The notes: generated by a model from the letters alone, not told the origin. Positions 47,395 through 58,479 are shown, counted from the first letter of the stretch. The stretch: 64,000 bases of DNA from Macrotis lagotis (GCF_037893015.1 NC_133660.1:279393567-279457566); one strand, 5' to 3'. Made by a program: numbers and translations.

Positions 47395-48419
47395 CTATGA
47401 TCTGTGTAATTCAGTTAGATTGTGTCTCAGTGAGTCCACAATTCATATGAAAATTGAAAAACTCTGTCAACCCAATGTTTGTTTTGCCTAATGGTGACCA
47501 AAGAAGCCCCAAAATGGGTTGTCAGAGGTCCCAAGACTTTCCTGCCTTGTAGCAGGGATGATTCAGCAACTTTAAGACTTAGTTCATCAGGAGAACTTCC
47601 AAAACTTAGAGCTTCTAGAAATGGTTAAATGATCTCTAGAGCATAGGGCTCCTGCCTCTTGAAAGATTTTGAGTAGAGGTGGGATATCCTCTGGTTGGGT
47701 ATGGTACCCTGGGCCTTTTTTCATTGGGATGAGTTGACCTTGAGATTGCTGAGGTGCCCTTCAACTCTGAAATTCTGAGATTCTGGAAAAGATGCCCTTT
47801 CCCTCTCCCTTGACTTTTCTGAAATAAAGAGACTATTGTAGCATTTCCCCCTTGTTTTCTACTGTTATAAAAAAGGAAGTTGAGCTGAGAAAATAGTTGA
47901 GCTATTTACAAATTTACAAAGCATGCCCCTTCCCCCTCCCCAAAAGATCAAATGTTGACATTTTGTTTGATGGACTGCCCCAAAAGGTTTCCGAGGAGGC
48001 TGACTGGGAGCAAAGGGACTGGAACCTTCCTGTTGGTCGTTGCTTCCTGATATAAGTGGAGGATTCACTGGAGAAGGGAGAGATTTGAGGCAGAGAAACA
48101 GATCAATTAGGCTCCTTCAATAATGAAGACCAAAATAAATGGGAGATTAAATTAAGGGTATGGCTGTGTGATTAAAAGAGAAACAAACATGATATGTCAA
48201 CATTGGAAGCTCCTTGAGGGCAGCAACTGGTTCACTTGTTTTTGTGTCTTTGGAGCCTAGAACAGAGGTCTCATAAATGTTTGTTGGAGTGAAGTGATTT
48301 GGTTTGTGATATGGGCAACATAAATTCATGGAAGGGGACTATTTTCAGAAACAAAGCAGCTATCTTATGTGGACCCTTCTAAATAACCCTCCTTCATTAG
48401 GGTTTGGGTAAGTGGTACA

Positions 48420-48800
48420 TATCAGAGGTCTTGGTACTTGAGTCATAGCTTATCATAAACTCATAGAACTGGGACCTCCACCTACTTGAAGTTTCTTAGG
48501 AAAGGGGGAACCTCTGTCCCTCAAGGAAGTTCATTGCATCTGAACAATTCTCTTGGGAAATTTAGATTTTAAGGGAATATTTCTTTGCTTTATCCCCCCC
48601 CCCTACTGTTTCAATTGCTCCTAGCTCTGCCCTCTTGAACCAATCAGAGCAAATCTAATCCCTCTTCCACCAGACAGCCCTTCAGACAGCAGCCATGTCC
48701 CTGCTCCACCCCCCTCACAAAACTAAGTCTTCTTTTCTCTGGACTAAATAGTCTCAGTTCCTTCAGCTCTTCCTTATATGTCAGAAATTAATCCGAGATT
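48420..48800. mobile_element. L3/CR1-type LINE fragment
   Basis: TTGCTCCTAGCTCTGCCCTC, CAAATCTAATCCCTCTTCCA, AGTCTCAGTTCCTTCAGCTC in the order of mammalian L3 3' regions. Confidence 0.6.
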
Positions 48801-49426
48801 GAAAACTCTAACATTAGCATCTCTCTTCCTAGTTTTCTAAAGCATAAAATTCCAGCCTGTTGCTCCTCAGACTTGGACAGTGATGGTAGCCCAGACTTTT
48901 CATTGAGGGAATCAATTAATAGTTTCTACCTCAATTACTGGGACTCCCACATAAAACTAAGGACTCTATGGAATCAGACAAACAAATTTGTAAGCTAGAT
49001 GCCTATATGTAAAATGTATTATGATTGGTTAAAAAGAATAAGCTATGACTTGTAAGACTTGGATAAAAATAGCTACTTTAGAACCAGAATTCCCACATCA
49101 GTTCAGTGGAGTGGTGGAACAGCCCTTAATATGAAAATTCTTGGATGTAGGAGAGAATCTCAGTCTCCCCTCTCTCTACCACTCAACCAAAGGAAACCTT
49201 GTGATCTTCAGAAGGTTGAAAGGTTTGGGACTTCCCAACAGTGAAGATAAGACTGTCCCCAAGATAGCAGTGACTGATGACAGGGTCTGCATTTAGGTTT
49301 GAGAAAACAGTGTATGCAGCTCAGGGAATTTCATGAGGACAACAAAGGGAGAAAAGGGCTTCCACTCATTCAGGAGTTAAGAGCTACCTCCATTGATGCA
49401 CATGCTGTCTAAGTCTTAATTCACTT

Positions 49427-49554
49427 TTTTTTTAGGTTTTTACAAGGCAATGGGGTTAAGTGGCTTGCCCAAGGCCACACAACTAGGTAATTATGAAGTG
49501 TCTGAGGCTGGATTGAACTCAGGTACTCTATCCACTGCACCACCTAGCTGCCCC
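49427..49554 (-). mobile_element. Marsupial SINE, antisense, internal deletion
   Basis: Full element except that the bases between CAGGTACTC and TATCCACTGC are missing (the family has TGACTCCAGGGCCGGTGCTC there). Imperfect ATTCACTTTT/AATCCACTTTT flanks. Confidence 0.85.
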
Positions 49555-49599
49555 ATTGAATCCACTTTTCATTAGATTCTGAATTACTTGGTAAAAGTA

Positions 49600-49905
49600 T
49601 GTCTGTCCTTCATTCTCAAAGACCATTACATCAGGGAGGTGATGCCATGACAGGCAAGGAAATTGGATTTGAGTGAGCAGTAACTGTGCTAAGTCACCAG
49701 CCTCACTTTCTCCCCCAGAATCATCTATCTCCAGTCACCAGATATGAATCAAGCAACTGGAGATGGCCCTGGATGGGAGACAACCAAGATTAAGTGACTT
49801 GCTCAAAGCACACAGCTAGAAGTGTCTGAGGCCAGATTTGAATTCACTGTCTCCTGATGATTTCAGGGCAGGTGTTCTAACCATTGCACCATCTAGCTGC
49901 CCTAG
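49600..49905. mobile_element. Longer marsupial SINE family (second type)
   Basis: CATTCTCAAAGACCATTACATC, GGGAGGTGATGCCATGACAG, GTCACCAGCCTCACTTTCTC, then a tRNA-like part CACCATCTAGCTGCCC. A related copy is at 60240-60450. Distinct from the 150-bp SINE, though they share the tRNA-like end. Confidence 0.7.
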
Positions 49906-51129
49906 AAGTATGTCCCAGACTTTGAGGGGAGGTGGATATTTTTCTACCAACTGATATTACATCTCCTTAGTAAATTCCTCTTACTGAGAGTTAATTAACT
50001 CTGTCTGGCTAATTGATCCCAACTGATGATCTGTGAGAGAGTACACTGGTGGAAACTCTTTAATGACAGTAGCAGAAAACCTCCTCTAAGTTGCCACTAT
50101 AATCTTGAAAAGAAGGATCCTCTGGGGACCCAGTCTACCAGTCGGAGTGGTGGTTGGGAGTTGATCTGTAGATGGTGAAAATGTTCATTAGAATAAATGT
50201 AAAGAAAAAAAGGTCATTGAGTGATGGGGGCCAAGGGAAAGTCTAGAAGTGATGGAAGAGGCAGATAATATTTTACCTCAACCACCAGACTCAGTGTGTG
50301 GGGGAGGATGGAGTCAATGAGATAGAGACACAGCCAGAGGGTTGCAGTGGCATTCTGGGAAAGCCAAGGTTCAGTGAAACCAAGGATCTAGTGGAATGAG
50401 AATGAGAAGGAAAAGTCCAGAAGGAAAAAAAAACAGTTCATTCATTATGGAAAGGGATTTCCAGAGAGCACAGTGGATGATGTGGACAGAGGTGGGATAG
50501 AGCATGGGTAGAGTAGGCTTGAGGAGGGTGGAGATAAGAGAATGAGATAGGGGATTGGGAGAGATGGAGTCACAGGTGATGGGAGCTTGGGCAGTAATGG
50601 CTGGTAAGAGATGCAAAACTCAATGAATCCCAAATATAGATGGACAGTCCCCTGTTTACTTTGCCCTTCACTAATATTCCACCATCCCACCAGCTGCAAC
50701 CTTCATACCAGGGTTGTGGAGAAACAGACACAACCTTAGGTCCACTAACTATGTGTAGCCTTCTGAGAGGGAAGTGAACTGCATGCAGCAAGCAAAGACT
50801 CCTGGGAACTCAGGAACCTTCTAATATCCCAGCCTTGGCAGGGGGAGCAGAGATAGTCATCACATAGCCAGTCCTAAGAATGGTCTGGCAGAGATGTATC
50901 TAACAAGAAGACTGGTGCCACCCACCCCTCCTTTAGGTCAACTTGACTAGCCTTTGCTCTAAGCTTCCTAACCCCTGATCTCACTTTTTACAGTGGATTT
51001 AATTTGTTAATATGTCCTTGCTGTGAGCAAGGCTCCACATTCTATCTTGGGGACCCAGGCTGTGGGGAATCTCAGTAAAGAATGTCTTCTCTCCTTGTCT
51101 TAGTCAATTCCTAGCCATCCATGCCCATG

Positions 51130-51390
51130 CCCCAACTTGTGGCCACCTCCTCCAAGCAGCCTTCCCATCTTCTCTTCCCCACCCCCATGACTCCCCACAA
51201 GCTTCCTCTGACCTTCAATTCCAAGATGCTGGGACAATTGTCTTGTATCTTTCATTTGGGTTCTGCCATGTTTATGAGTTCCAGGAGATCAGAGATGACT
51301 CTTGCCTAAGTTCTGCATCTCTCCAACCGCTAGCACTGGGGGCTTGGTACACAGTAGGTGCTTAATCAATGTTTGTTGAATGACTGCTAG
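51130..51390 (+). mobile_element. L2 LINE 3' fragment upstream of FGF4
   Basis: CCTCCAAGCAGCCTTCCCAT and the terminal ACACAGTAGGTGCTTAATCAATGTTTGTTGAATGA pattern are characteristic of L2 3' ends. Confidence 0.75.
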
Positions 51391-52350
51391 CCTGAGAAAA
51401 TGATGGACCCAGCAGCTTCAGTGTTGGGTCCCCGAGGGCAAGAAGAGATCGTTGGCATAGTGTACAGAAGTGGAGGGCGGCTTCCCCACTCAGGTGAGCT
51501 CTGCGTTGGTGCAAGGCTAGTCTCTTTTCCCTCCCCAAGTCTTTGCTGGGACTGCAGGGTGTGGGCCGGTAGCGGGCTGTTGCTTCTTGGCAGGAATAGG
51601 ACCCAGGCTCCTGTAAGGGGAGGAAAAGCCCAGATCACCCCTTCCCCTAATTGCATATTCATTCTGCAGCGTTGGGGGGGGTCCCTTGTCCTGGCGCCCT
51701 CGCACCTGTTGTGGGGGGTGGGGGGCCTGGAGTGGGAGTGGGGAAGGAAGTGACAGGGCCAAGATGTAGGTCCATACTGGGGGCTGCCTCCTTCTGCTGC
51801 CGGCCACTGGGGGATCTCAGCTGGGAGCTTCCCCCAAGCTCCCCCAAGCTCTCCCCACCCTCACAGGGGGCAGTCCGGATGGGCCAGAGTTCGGACTAGG
51901 CTAAGGTGTCCCCTGACGGGCTACAGGTTCTCAGTCACAAGACTCGAGGGGAGAGGGGGGGCCCTTGGGTTTGGGGGCCCCTTTCTCTCCTCGCCTGCAA
52001 AATCATGTTGACCCCCAGTTGAGGGAATTGTTCTGAACCCTACAAACTGGAACTCGGGTCGCCTGGAGGCTGCAAAGTGGACATTCCTCAGGCTGCCACA
52101 AAGTGGGGCATTGTGTTGGGGCACGGAGCGGGGCCCTGCGGGGGAGTGGGGAAGGGTGGGGGTGGGACAGAGACAGAGACACAAGGAGAGACATCGAGGT
52201 AGGAGAACCCGAGGAAGGAGGCACAGGCTAGGGAGCAAAGTAAGCAGAGACTGGGAAGAGGTGAGGGAGAAAGGGGGCAAGGAAGAGACACAGAGACACA
52301 GAGACAGAGACAGAGAGAGAGAGAGAGAGAGACAGAGACAGAGAGAGAGA

Positions 52351-52407
<57 letters not shown>

Positions 52408-52790
52408 GACAGTAGCAATAGAGAAAGAAAATGAGAAAAGATAAGAAAAGGAAAAGAGAGAGAGACAATATTGGAAAGGAGATTTAGAGAGACAGAGACT
52501 TTGAAAAGACAGGACCAAGGAGAAAGGAGAGGAAGTAGAGTCAGAAAGTGGGCCAAAGGGGAATAAAGCCAAGAAAAGGGAAAGAGGAGAAAGGCAGCAA
52601 AGGGGAACAGAGGCAGAGAGAGGAGAGGGGAAGAGAGTGTGAGAGAGGGAAGAGGGGAGAGACAATCCGGACAAGAAAGTCAGAAGAAGCGGGGTGGAGG
52701 GAGCTGGCCCGAGAGGAACGAAGGCCAGAGTCCCAGAGGCCACCCCAAGGGGGCCTCGGGGCTACCTGCACTAGCCCTTTGGGAAGGCAC
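51391..52790. other. FGF4 upstream region, GC-rich, no gene seen
   Basis: GC-rich unique sequence to 52260, then the GA tract (52288-52406) and purine-rich sequence to about 52680. On both strands the open frames are microsatellite products. May carry distal FGF4 promoter elements, none of which I can identify with confidence. Confidence 0.55.
52288..52406. repeat. (GA)n tract upstream of FGF4 promoter
   Basis: Near-pure GA/CAGAGA repeat of about 120 bp, continued by purine-rich sequence to 52680. Its complement, TC, recurs at 53061-53155 and 53832-53996. Confidence 0.95.
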
Positions 52791-52985
52791 AGGGGAGCAT
52801 GGCCCAGCCCGGCTCTCCCCCCTCCCCCCGTCCCTCTGCCCGCTGCTCTCCCTTTTCCTCCAGAGAGGATTGGAGGCTGGGGAGCATCCCGGCTTCTGCT
52901 TTGAAGGCTCCCTCCAGCCGTAGGTGGTGATGTAATAGGTGCTGGGGGGATATAAATACCGGTGGCCAGGGCCCAGGAGCTATGG
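52790..52985 (+). promoter_or_regulatory. FGF4: FGF4 core promoter (TATA, inverted CCAAT)
   Basis: TATAAATA at 52951-52958 in GGGGGATATAAATACCGG, with ATTGG (inverted CCAAT) at 52869-52873 about 80 bp upstream and C-rich/CCTCCCC Sp-type sequence at 52815-52835. A CCAAT box acting with Sp sites is known for the mouse FGF4 promoter, so the layout agrees. Transcription would start near 52981. This places a roughly 520-nt 5' UTR, longer than usual because of the TC tract. The start site is inferred, not seen. An AT-rich GGTATTTTTAG at 53441-53451 close to the ATG is a weaker alternative. Confidence 0.6.
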
Positions 52986-53058
52986 CTGGCTGCTGGGGGA
53001 GGCTCGCACCCTCCACGCACCGGGGCTTCTCATCCAAGTTCGGCTCCACTCCCACTGG

Positions 53059-53060
<2 letters not shown>

Positions 53061-53116
<56 letters not shown>

Positions 53117-53155
53117 CTCTGTCTCTGACTCTCTCTCTGTCTCTGTCTCTGTCTC
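53061..53155. repeat. FGF4: (TC)n tract in FGF4 5' UTR
   Basis: Uninterrupted TC from 53064 to about 53114, then CTCTGTCTC units. Absent from the human 5' UTR as far as I know; it lengthens the inferred leader. Confidence 0.92.
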
Positions 53156-53291
53156 TCTCCTGGGCTCCTCTCTGGGGGTTCTCCCTGCCTTTTCCTCTCT
53201 GTCTCTACTGCCCCATGTAGCCTGGTGAGGGAGCCTCCGGACAGCTCTCTGGGGGCCGCAGCTGAGCCGAGAGCCACTAGCCCCAAACTTT

Positions 53292-53366
53292 ATGACTGGG
53301 GATCTCCTAGCACCCGCTCCCTGCCCTCCTGCCCTCAGACTCGCTTCTTCTCTGCTCGGAGCCTAG
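53292..53366 (+). CDS. Upstream ORF in FGF4 5' UTR (24 codons)
   Basis: ATG at 53292 opens 24 codons (MTGDLLAPAPCPPALRLASS, then LLGA) and closes at TAG 53364-53366, before the FGF4 start. It lies in the inferred 5' UTR if the 52951 TATA is used. The protein has no recognisable family; if translated it would matter as a regulator of initiation at 53504. Confidence 0.4.
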   Translation: MTGDLLAPAPCPPALRLASSLLGA

Positions 53367-53379
53367 GAAGAGCCCAGGC

Positions 53380-53446
53380 CGGGCCGGCGGGCAGGCGGGC
53401 AGGCGGGCAGGCAGGCCGGGCAGGGCAGGGCAGGGCAGGGGGGTAT
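53380..53446 (+). promoter_or_regulatory. FGF4: G-rich 5' UTR segment, possible G-quadruplex
   Basis: GGGCAGGCGGGCAGGC-type repeats, then GGGCAGGGCAGGGCAGGG and G6. More than four G-triplets within 67 nt on the sense strand, ending 57 nt before the FGF4 ATG. Imperfect tandem units of 8 bp (GGGCAGGC) then 5 bp (GGGCA). Confidence 0.7.
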
Positions 53447-53503
53447 TTTTAGAGTCATTGACTGCCTCCAGCCAAACCACGTGTGTCCCCCCTGCGAGCC
53501 GGG

Positions 53504-53801
53504 ATGCCTCACCCCTCAGCCTTGCTGCCCGCGCTGCTGCTGGGACTGCTGTCCCCCTGGCCGGGCCGCGGGGGCCCTCTGCCAGCCCCGCACAACGACA
53601 CCCTCGACTGGCGATGGGAGACCCTCTTCTCTCGCTCCATGGCCCGGCTCCCCGGGGACAGGAAGGAGCTGAACCGAGACGGTGACTATCTGCTGGGCAT
53701 CAAACGGCTGCGCCGGCTCTACTGCAACGTGGGCATCGGCTTCCATCTGCAGGTCCTGCCCGATGGCCGCATCAACGGCGTGCACAACGAGAACCGCTAC
53801 A
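53504..53801 (+). CDS. FGF4: FGF4 exon 1 (fibroblast growth factor 4)
   Basis: The ATG at 53504 (context GCCGGGATGC, G at -3) is the first in-frame AUG. The in-frame triplet at 53483 is GTG and lies outside the homologous region. Residues 1 to about 24 form a signal peptide ([20 protein letters not shown]). The next stretch has NDT, a likely N-glycosylation sequon placed like the NGT of human FGF4, then [14 protein letters not shown]. The linker before [20 protein letters not shown] is shorter than in human. From GDYLLG on the exon is almost identical to mammalian FGF4 and starts the beta-trefoil. The exon ends inside a serine codon at 53801, followed by GTGAGT. FGF4 is a secreted heparin-binding ligand for FGFR1c to 3c, active in blastocyst, limb and mesoderm. 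Confidence 0.97.
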
Positions 53802-53831
53802 GTGAGTAGCCGCCCCCACCCGGCTTCCCCC

Positions 53832-53909
53832 CATCTCTCTGTCTCTCTCTGTCTCTCTGTCTCTCTGTCTCTCTGTCTCTCTGTCTCTGTCTGTCTCTCT
53901 GTCTCTCTG

Positions 53910-53994
<85 letters not shown>

Positions 53995-53996
53995 CC
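53832..53996. repeat. FGF4: (TC)n / CTGTCT tract in FGF4 intron 1
   Basis: Begins about 30 bp after the exon 1 donor. CTGTCT units, then pure TC from about 53919 to 53983; TC-rich sequence continues to 54180. Confidence 0.93.
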
Positions 53997-55148
53997 TCTG
54001 TGTATGTGTGTCTCTGTATCTCATCTGTGTCTGTCTCTCGCTCGCTCTCTGTTTCTGCCTCTGTGTCTCTCTCTATCTCTTTCTCTACTCTTTCGTTCGG
54101 TCTCTGTCTCTCTCAAGCTCCTTTCCTCCCTCTCTTTCTCTCTCCTCTTTTTCTCTCTTCACAGTCTCCCCTCTTCTCTCCCCGGTACGGTGTCCTCCCC
54201 TAGGGGTACCAGCTCCACCGTCGGAAGCATGGTGGGCGAAAGAGACCCCCGTTTCGTGCCTTTGCCTGCTGCTTGTCTCTCACCAGTGCTTCCCTGAGAG
54301 ATGGGGAGGGGGTATCCGATTCCCAAGCCCCTTGGCCTGAGGGTTGCCTAAGCTCCGGGGTGCCAGCTGCCCGAGGCCTTGGCTGGGGGTGGGGGGCGTG
54401 GATGCTATGTGCTAGGCTACCTGGGCCGATTCTAGAAAGTCTGGACAGTTGCGGGGCTGAGGGGGCTGAGGGGGCTGAGGGGGCCTGAGGGCGCCAGGGA
54501 GAAAGGAGTTGGCCTGTGGCCGGGGTTCCCGCAGGAAGCCTGGAGGAGTCCCGGGCCGCCTAGGCCGGAGCTCCGAGGCCCACTAGGCGCATATTGGCGC
54601 TAGAAGGGCCCTTAGGCACCAATTAGTTTAGTTCCCTGGACTTTACAGACTAATCTCTGGTTCCTGGGGGAATAGAAAAGAAGGGACACTGAGGCCCAGC
54701 CTGTTGAGAAGACTCGAGTGCTGACCGGGGCCGCCGGACTCCGACGGCTGCCCATACCCCAGGGTCCTTCCGCCTCCTGAGGAGGGGCACTAGACTCTGA
54801 GCTGGGGCCGGGCTTTGCCTGGAGCTCCTGGTTCCTAGAAGTTTCGAGGGACGCAGGCAGGTGGGGGGGCGGCTCTCACTCCCATCCTCCAGCTCGGTTC
54901 CTCTTCTCTCCCCTTCCGTCCGCTCTCCCACCTCCACCCCGAGCGAACAACGCAAGCCTCGGGACCGGGTGAAGCCGGCGGGCGCCCGTGCCCCTGCGCG
55001 GCTGCCTGGGGATGGGAAGGTGGGAAGGTCTGATGTTAGGGTGGTGCTAGAAGGGGGTCTGGGCTGAGCCCCAGAACCCCACGGGGGCCGGCGGAGCGGG
55101 GCGGCGAGCCAACCCCCTCACTTCCCGCCGTCCGTCCGTCCCGTCTAG

Positions 55149-55252
55149 GCTTACTGGAGCTCTCGCCGGTGGAAAGGGGAGTCGTCAGCCTCTTTGGCGT
55201 CAAAAGTCGGCTTTTCGTGGCCATGAACAACAAGGGCAAACTCTACGGCTCG
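55149..55252 (+). CDS. FGF4: FGF4 exon 2
   Basis: Starts after CCGTCTAG (ends 55148) and stops before GTGAGAAG. The first two bases complete the split serine. It encodes [20 protein letters not shown] then [14 protein letters not shown], nearly identical to human FGF4 (SIFGVASRFFVAMSSKGKLY). These are central beta-trefoil strands ending in the G-x-L-Y-G of the FGF signature. Same 104-nt length and phases (1, 0) as FGF3 exon 2. Confidence 0.97.
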
Positions 55253-55449
55253 GTGAGAAGCGGAGCTGGGGAGGGAGGCCGGGAGCGGGGGACGTGCGGG
55301 GGTCCCCATTCCCAGCCACCACGCCCCTGTCCTGCCCCTGAGGTGCTCAGCAGTCCCCGAGCCTCCGCTACGTGTCTGTCTATCTCTCTGACTCTCTCCT
55401 CTTTTATCTGTTTCTCATGTTTGTCTGCTGTCTGTCTTTCTCCAGTTTG

Positions 55450-55455
<6 letters not shown>

Positions 55456-55502
<47 letters not shown>
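55456..55502. repeat. FGF4: (CA)n microsatellite in FGF4 intron 2
   Basis: About 23 uninterrupted CA units, 200 bp downstream of exon 2. Confidence 0.95.
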
Positions 55503-55505
<3 letters not shown>

Positions 55506-56366
55506 TGAGCAGTGAAGATATCCAGAAGGGCCCCTAAGCACCCAATTGGTGGGGAGTGGAGGGAGTGAGAGAAGTGGAAATGGGAAGAGCTACCCCCACC
55601 ACAAATCAAGGGGAAGGAAAGAGGCAAATAGTGGAGGGCACAAAGTGATGCATAGGTCTCTGAGTGATCCTGAGCCTCAGTTTCCCCATCTGTAACATGG
55701 GGATAATCATTTGAACTCCTTGCCTGGTTGGGTTGTTAAAGGAAAACCTACAGAAATGGGAGCCCCCTCAACCAGACTGACCCTGTCCGTGGACATGGAT
55801 GGGATTGGGGGGTGGGTCCCCAAGACCTCCCACATGAACCTAATGGAAGAAAATACATAGCTACCCTCCTTTCTTCTTCCCTACAAGGGAGTCAAACTGC
55901 TTTGGGGATTGACACTCCCACTCTGACTCCTGCTCTTTCTCCTTCTGGCCCTTCAACTGGTGGGAATCCGAGCACCTAGGGCTTTAGGAGGAAGGAGAAT
56001 CCAGCTGACTCCCCCCCATTCCATTTCCCCCACCAGACTCCATGGCTGCACCTGGCTCATGGGCCTGAGAGAGTAGAAGAGTGTCAGCTGAGAAGGATCA
56101 GGGAATTGCTTGCAGAGGGGAGAAGGGGGAAGGGGCAGAAGGCAGAGGAATATAGAAGGCCTGGGGAATGGTACTGACCAGGTGTCTGGCCAGCTGCAGA
56201 AGCAGCTGGTTTCTGTGTGTGAAGTCATGCTCTGGCCCCACCCCAACTAGACCAGGTGGGCAAAAGTATCTCACCTGAGTGTTAGAGAGAGAAAAGACCT
56301 TAGAAATCATTTTAACTGTAATCCCCAGTGTCTGATGACAGATTATATGCCTAAGAAATGTTTACT

Positions 56367-56446
56367 CACTCATCCATCCATCCATCCATCCATCCCTCCA
56401 TCCACCCATCCCTCCATCCATCCATCCATCCATCCATCCATCTGTC
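56367..56446. repeat. FGF4: (ATCC)n tetranucleotide repeat in FGF4 intron 2
   Basis: About 17 CATC/ATCC units with CTCC and ACCC interruptions, followed by a MIR-like antisense piece at about 56470-56590. Confidence 0.9.
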
Positions 56447-56991
56447 AATTTATCTGTTCACCCACCTACCTACTATCACCCCTTTTCAGAAGAGTAAACT
56501 AAGGCAGGTGAGAAGGAACTAGGGGGCTTACTCAAGGTCACAGGGTTAATTGATTGGGCCAGAATTAAAACCTGAATCCTTTGTCCCTCTCACTTACTAC
56601 CTATCTTACCTAGGGCAGGTCATTGAACCAGATAGTCTCAGTTTTCTCTTCTGGAAAATGGAGGCTGTGGATGAGATAGGGCCCCTAAACTCCTTCTTGC
56701 TTTAAATCTGTAGTCCTATATTTCCTATCCAGGACTGTGGACAGTTCAATCTGAAATAGTTCAATCCAGTCTTTTGGGAACCTTTGACCCTTGAAAGCAG
56801 CCCTAAGTCTGATTCTTTGTTAGAATCAATTAAACTCAATCTGCTGTGAAGTCTCTGAGCATGCCCTAAGCCAGACTTTGGAGCCCCTGAGCTGAGCCCA
56901 TCCTAACTATGGTCCCGAGGGTCTGGGAGGAGCACTGCCGTCCACTGGGAGAGCTCTGACCAACCCCCTGGCCCCCTCCTCTTCCTTCCAG

Positions 56992-57168
56992 CCTTACTTC
57001 AATGACGAGTGTACCTTCAAAGAAATCCTCCTGCCTAATAACTACAATGCCTACGAGTCCCGGCAGTATGCAGGCATGTACATCGCCCTGAGCAAAAATG
57101 GGAGAACCAAGAAAGGCAATCGAGTGTCCCCCACCATGACTGTGACCCACTTCCTGCCCAGGATCTGA
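56992..57168 (+). CDS. FGF4: FGF4 exon 3, terminal coding exon
   Basis: Acceptor CTTCCTTCCAG ends 56991; the exon opens in phase 0 and stops at TGA 57166-57168. It encodes [20 protein letters not shown] then [20 protein letters not shown] and [20 protein letters not shown]-x-F-x-E and the following Y complete the FGF family signature begun by GKLYGS in exon 2. NNYNAYES and the [10 protein letters not shown] basic loop carry the receptor and heparan-sulphate contacts known in FGF4. C-terminus FLPRI, against FLPRL in human. Total coding length 579 nt (298 + 104 + 177), no frameshift. Confidence 0.97.
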   Translation, partial: PYFNDECTFKEILLPNNYNAYESRQYAGMYIALSKNGRTKKGNRVSPTMTVTHFLPRI

Positions 57169-58479
57169 GCCTCCCAGGCTCTCCCCTCGGGAGGGATGTC
57201 AGGGGCAGGGATGCCGGAAGGAAGAGCCGGTTGGACCTTTGGGAAACCAGACAAACTTGGTGCACTTTCAATGGAGACTCTGCGGGAGCAGGTGTATGTA
57301 ACATAGTTAAGTTAATTATTTAAGTCTGTATATATTGCCACAAATTTATTTATAATTCTGTGGGTGTGTTGGTTTTTTGGAAAAGAAAAGAAATGAACAG
57401 AAAAGAGGGAAACCGTCTCTGCTGGGACTTCGCTTCCTTGCCTCCTCCTCTCACTGTTTCTCAGATAATCATGTGCTGCTACTATCATCTGACCAGAGAC
57501 CGAGGGAGCTGGGTTCTAGACTCCCCCCACCCCCAGGGGGGATCCTCAGATGGCATTCCTTTGTGCTCGCTGCTTATTCTGGCTCCAGACTCCCCTGGAC
57601 CCTCAGCTGATGGCTGAACCCCATTTGAGCCTGACTCCTACTTAAAAGAAACATATCAGTTTCCTTCTAGTACAAAAAGGATCCCATGGAAGTCCTACCC
57701 CACAAATCTGTTTTTAGATCTCCCAGGGCTGACCTTTGAACCTCCAAGCAATCTTCCTCCATCTATTTGCTGGGCAGCAGGGATCCTTCAACAACTCCAC
57801 AAACTTTAACTCTCCTTTACTGTATGTCTGTCAGAAAGAGGGCCTCTTCTCCAGGCCAGCATAGTAAAATCAGCATGGGGATGGGGGGGACAACCTGGAA
57901 AAGGTTTGTACCCTCAACTTGCTTTTTTACCCAGTGCCAAAGTCTCTCCTTTTTTCTTTTCAAGTTTTGTGATAGCTGCCATCCAGTCCCAACCATTGAA
58001 TCAACAGCATGGGCAAAGCCTTGATCTTAGGGCAGCTCTGATCAAGATTGAGGCCTGGATTGGTGGCTCAGACTCCCCCTTAAACAAGAGAAACACACAC
58101 ACACAAGCTTGGAGTTATCTCTTTCATTTTTTTTTTTTTTTGAGTGCTGTACTTAGAAAGTCTGTTCTTCCCTCTGCCTCATTTCCTGCTCCATTGGTTT
58201 CATGTCTACCTCACCAATGCTTCAAAGCAAAATCTCCCAGGAAAGCCTAGCATTTTTGCTTTCCAGAATCTCTCCCAAGCTCTGGAGGTCACTATCCCAG
58301 CGCCCCATTTTTCCATATGTAGCCAAGAAGCATTCCACCGGTGTGGTGTGGGCTACATCCCATCTGAACCTTGTCACGTTTGAGCTATCTTTACCCAGGG
58401 ATTTACTTTTAGTAAGGATAATCATGGAGAAAATATTCGCAGACAGCTGTCAGAGGGCACTATATGGTCAATGAGTAAC

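Noticed and set aside
53441..53451. GTATTTTTAG as the FGF4 TATA box
   Set aside because: Weaker match and only about 60 nt from the ATG; the TATAAATA at 52951 with an upstream CCAAT box is better. Kept as an alternative.
53483..53503. Extended FGF4 N-terminus from position 53483
   Set aside because: The triplet at 53483 is GTG, not ATG; the first in-frame AUG is 53504, directly followed by a convincing signal peptide.
52111..54203. Many Ser/Leu or Arg/Glu open frames around the FGF4 promoter and intron 1
   Set aside because: They are translations of GA/TC repeats in multiple frames and overlap the real FGF4 exons.
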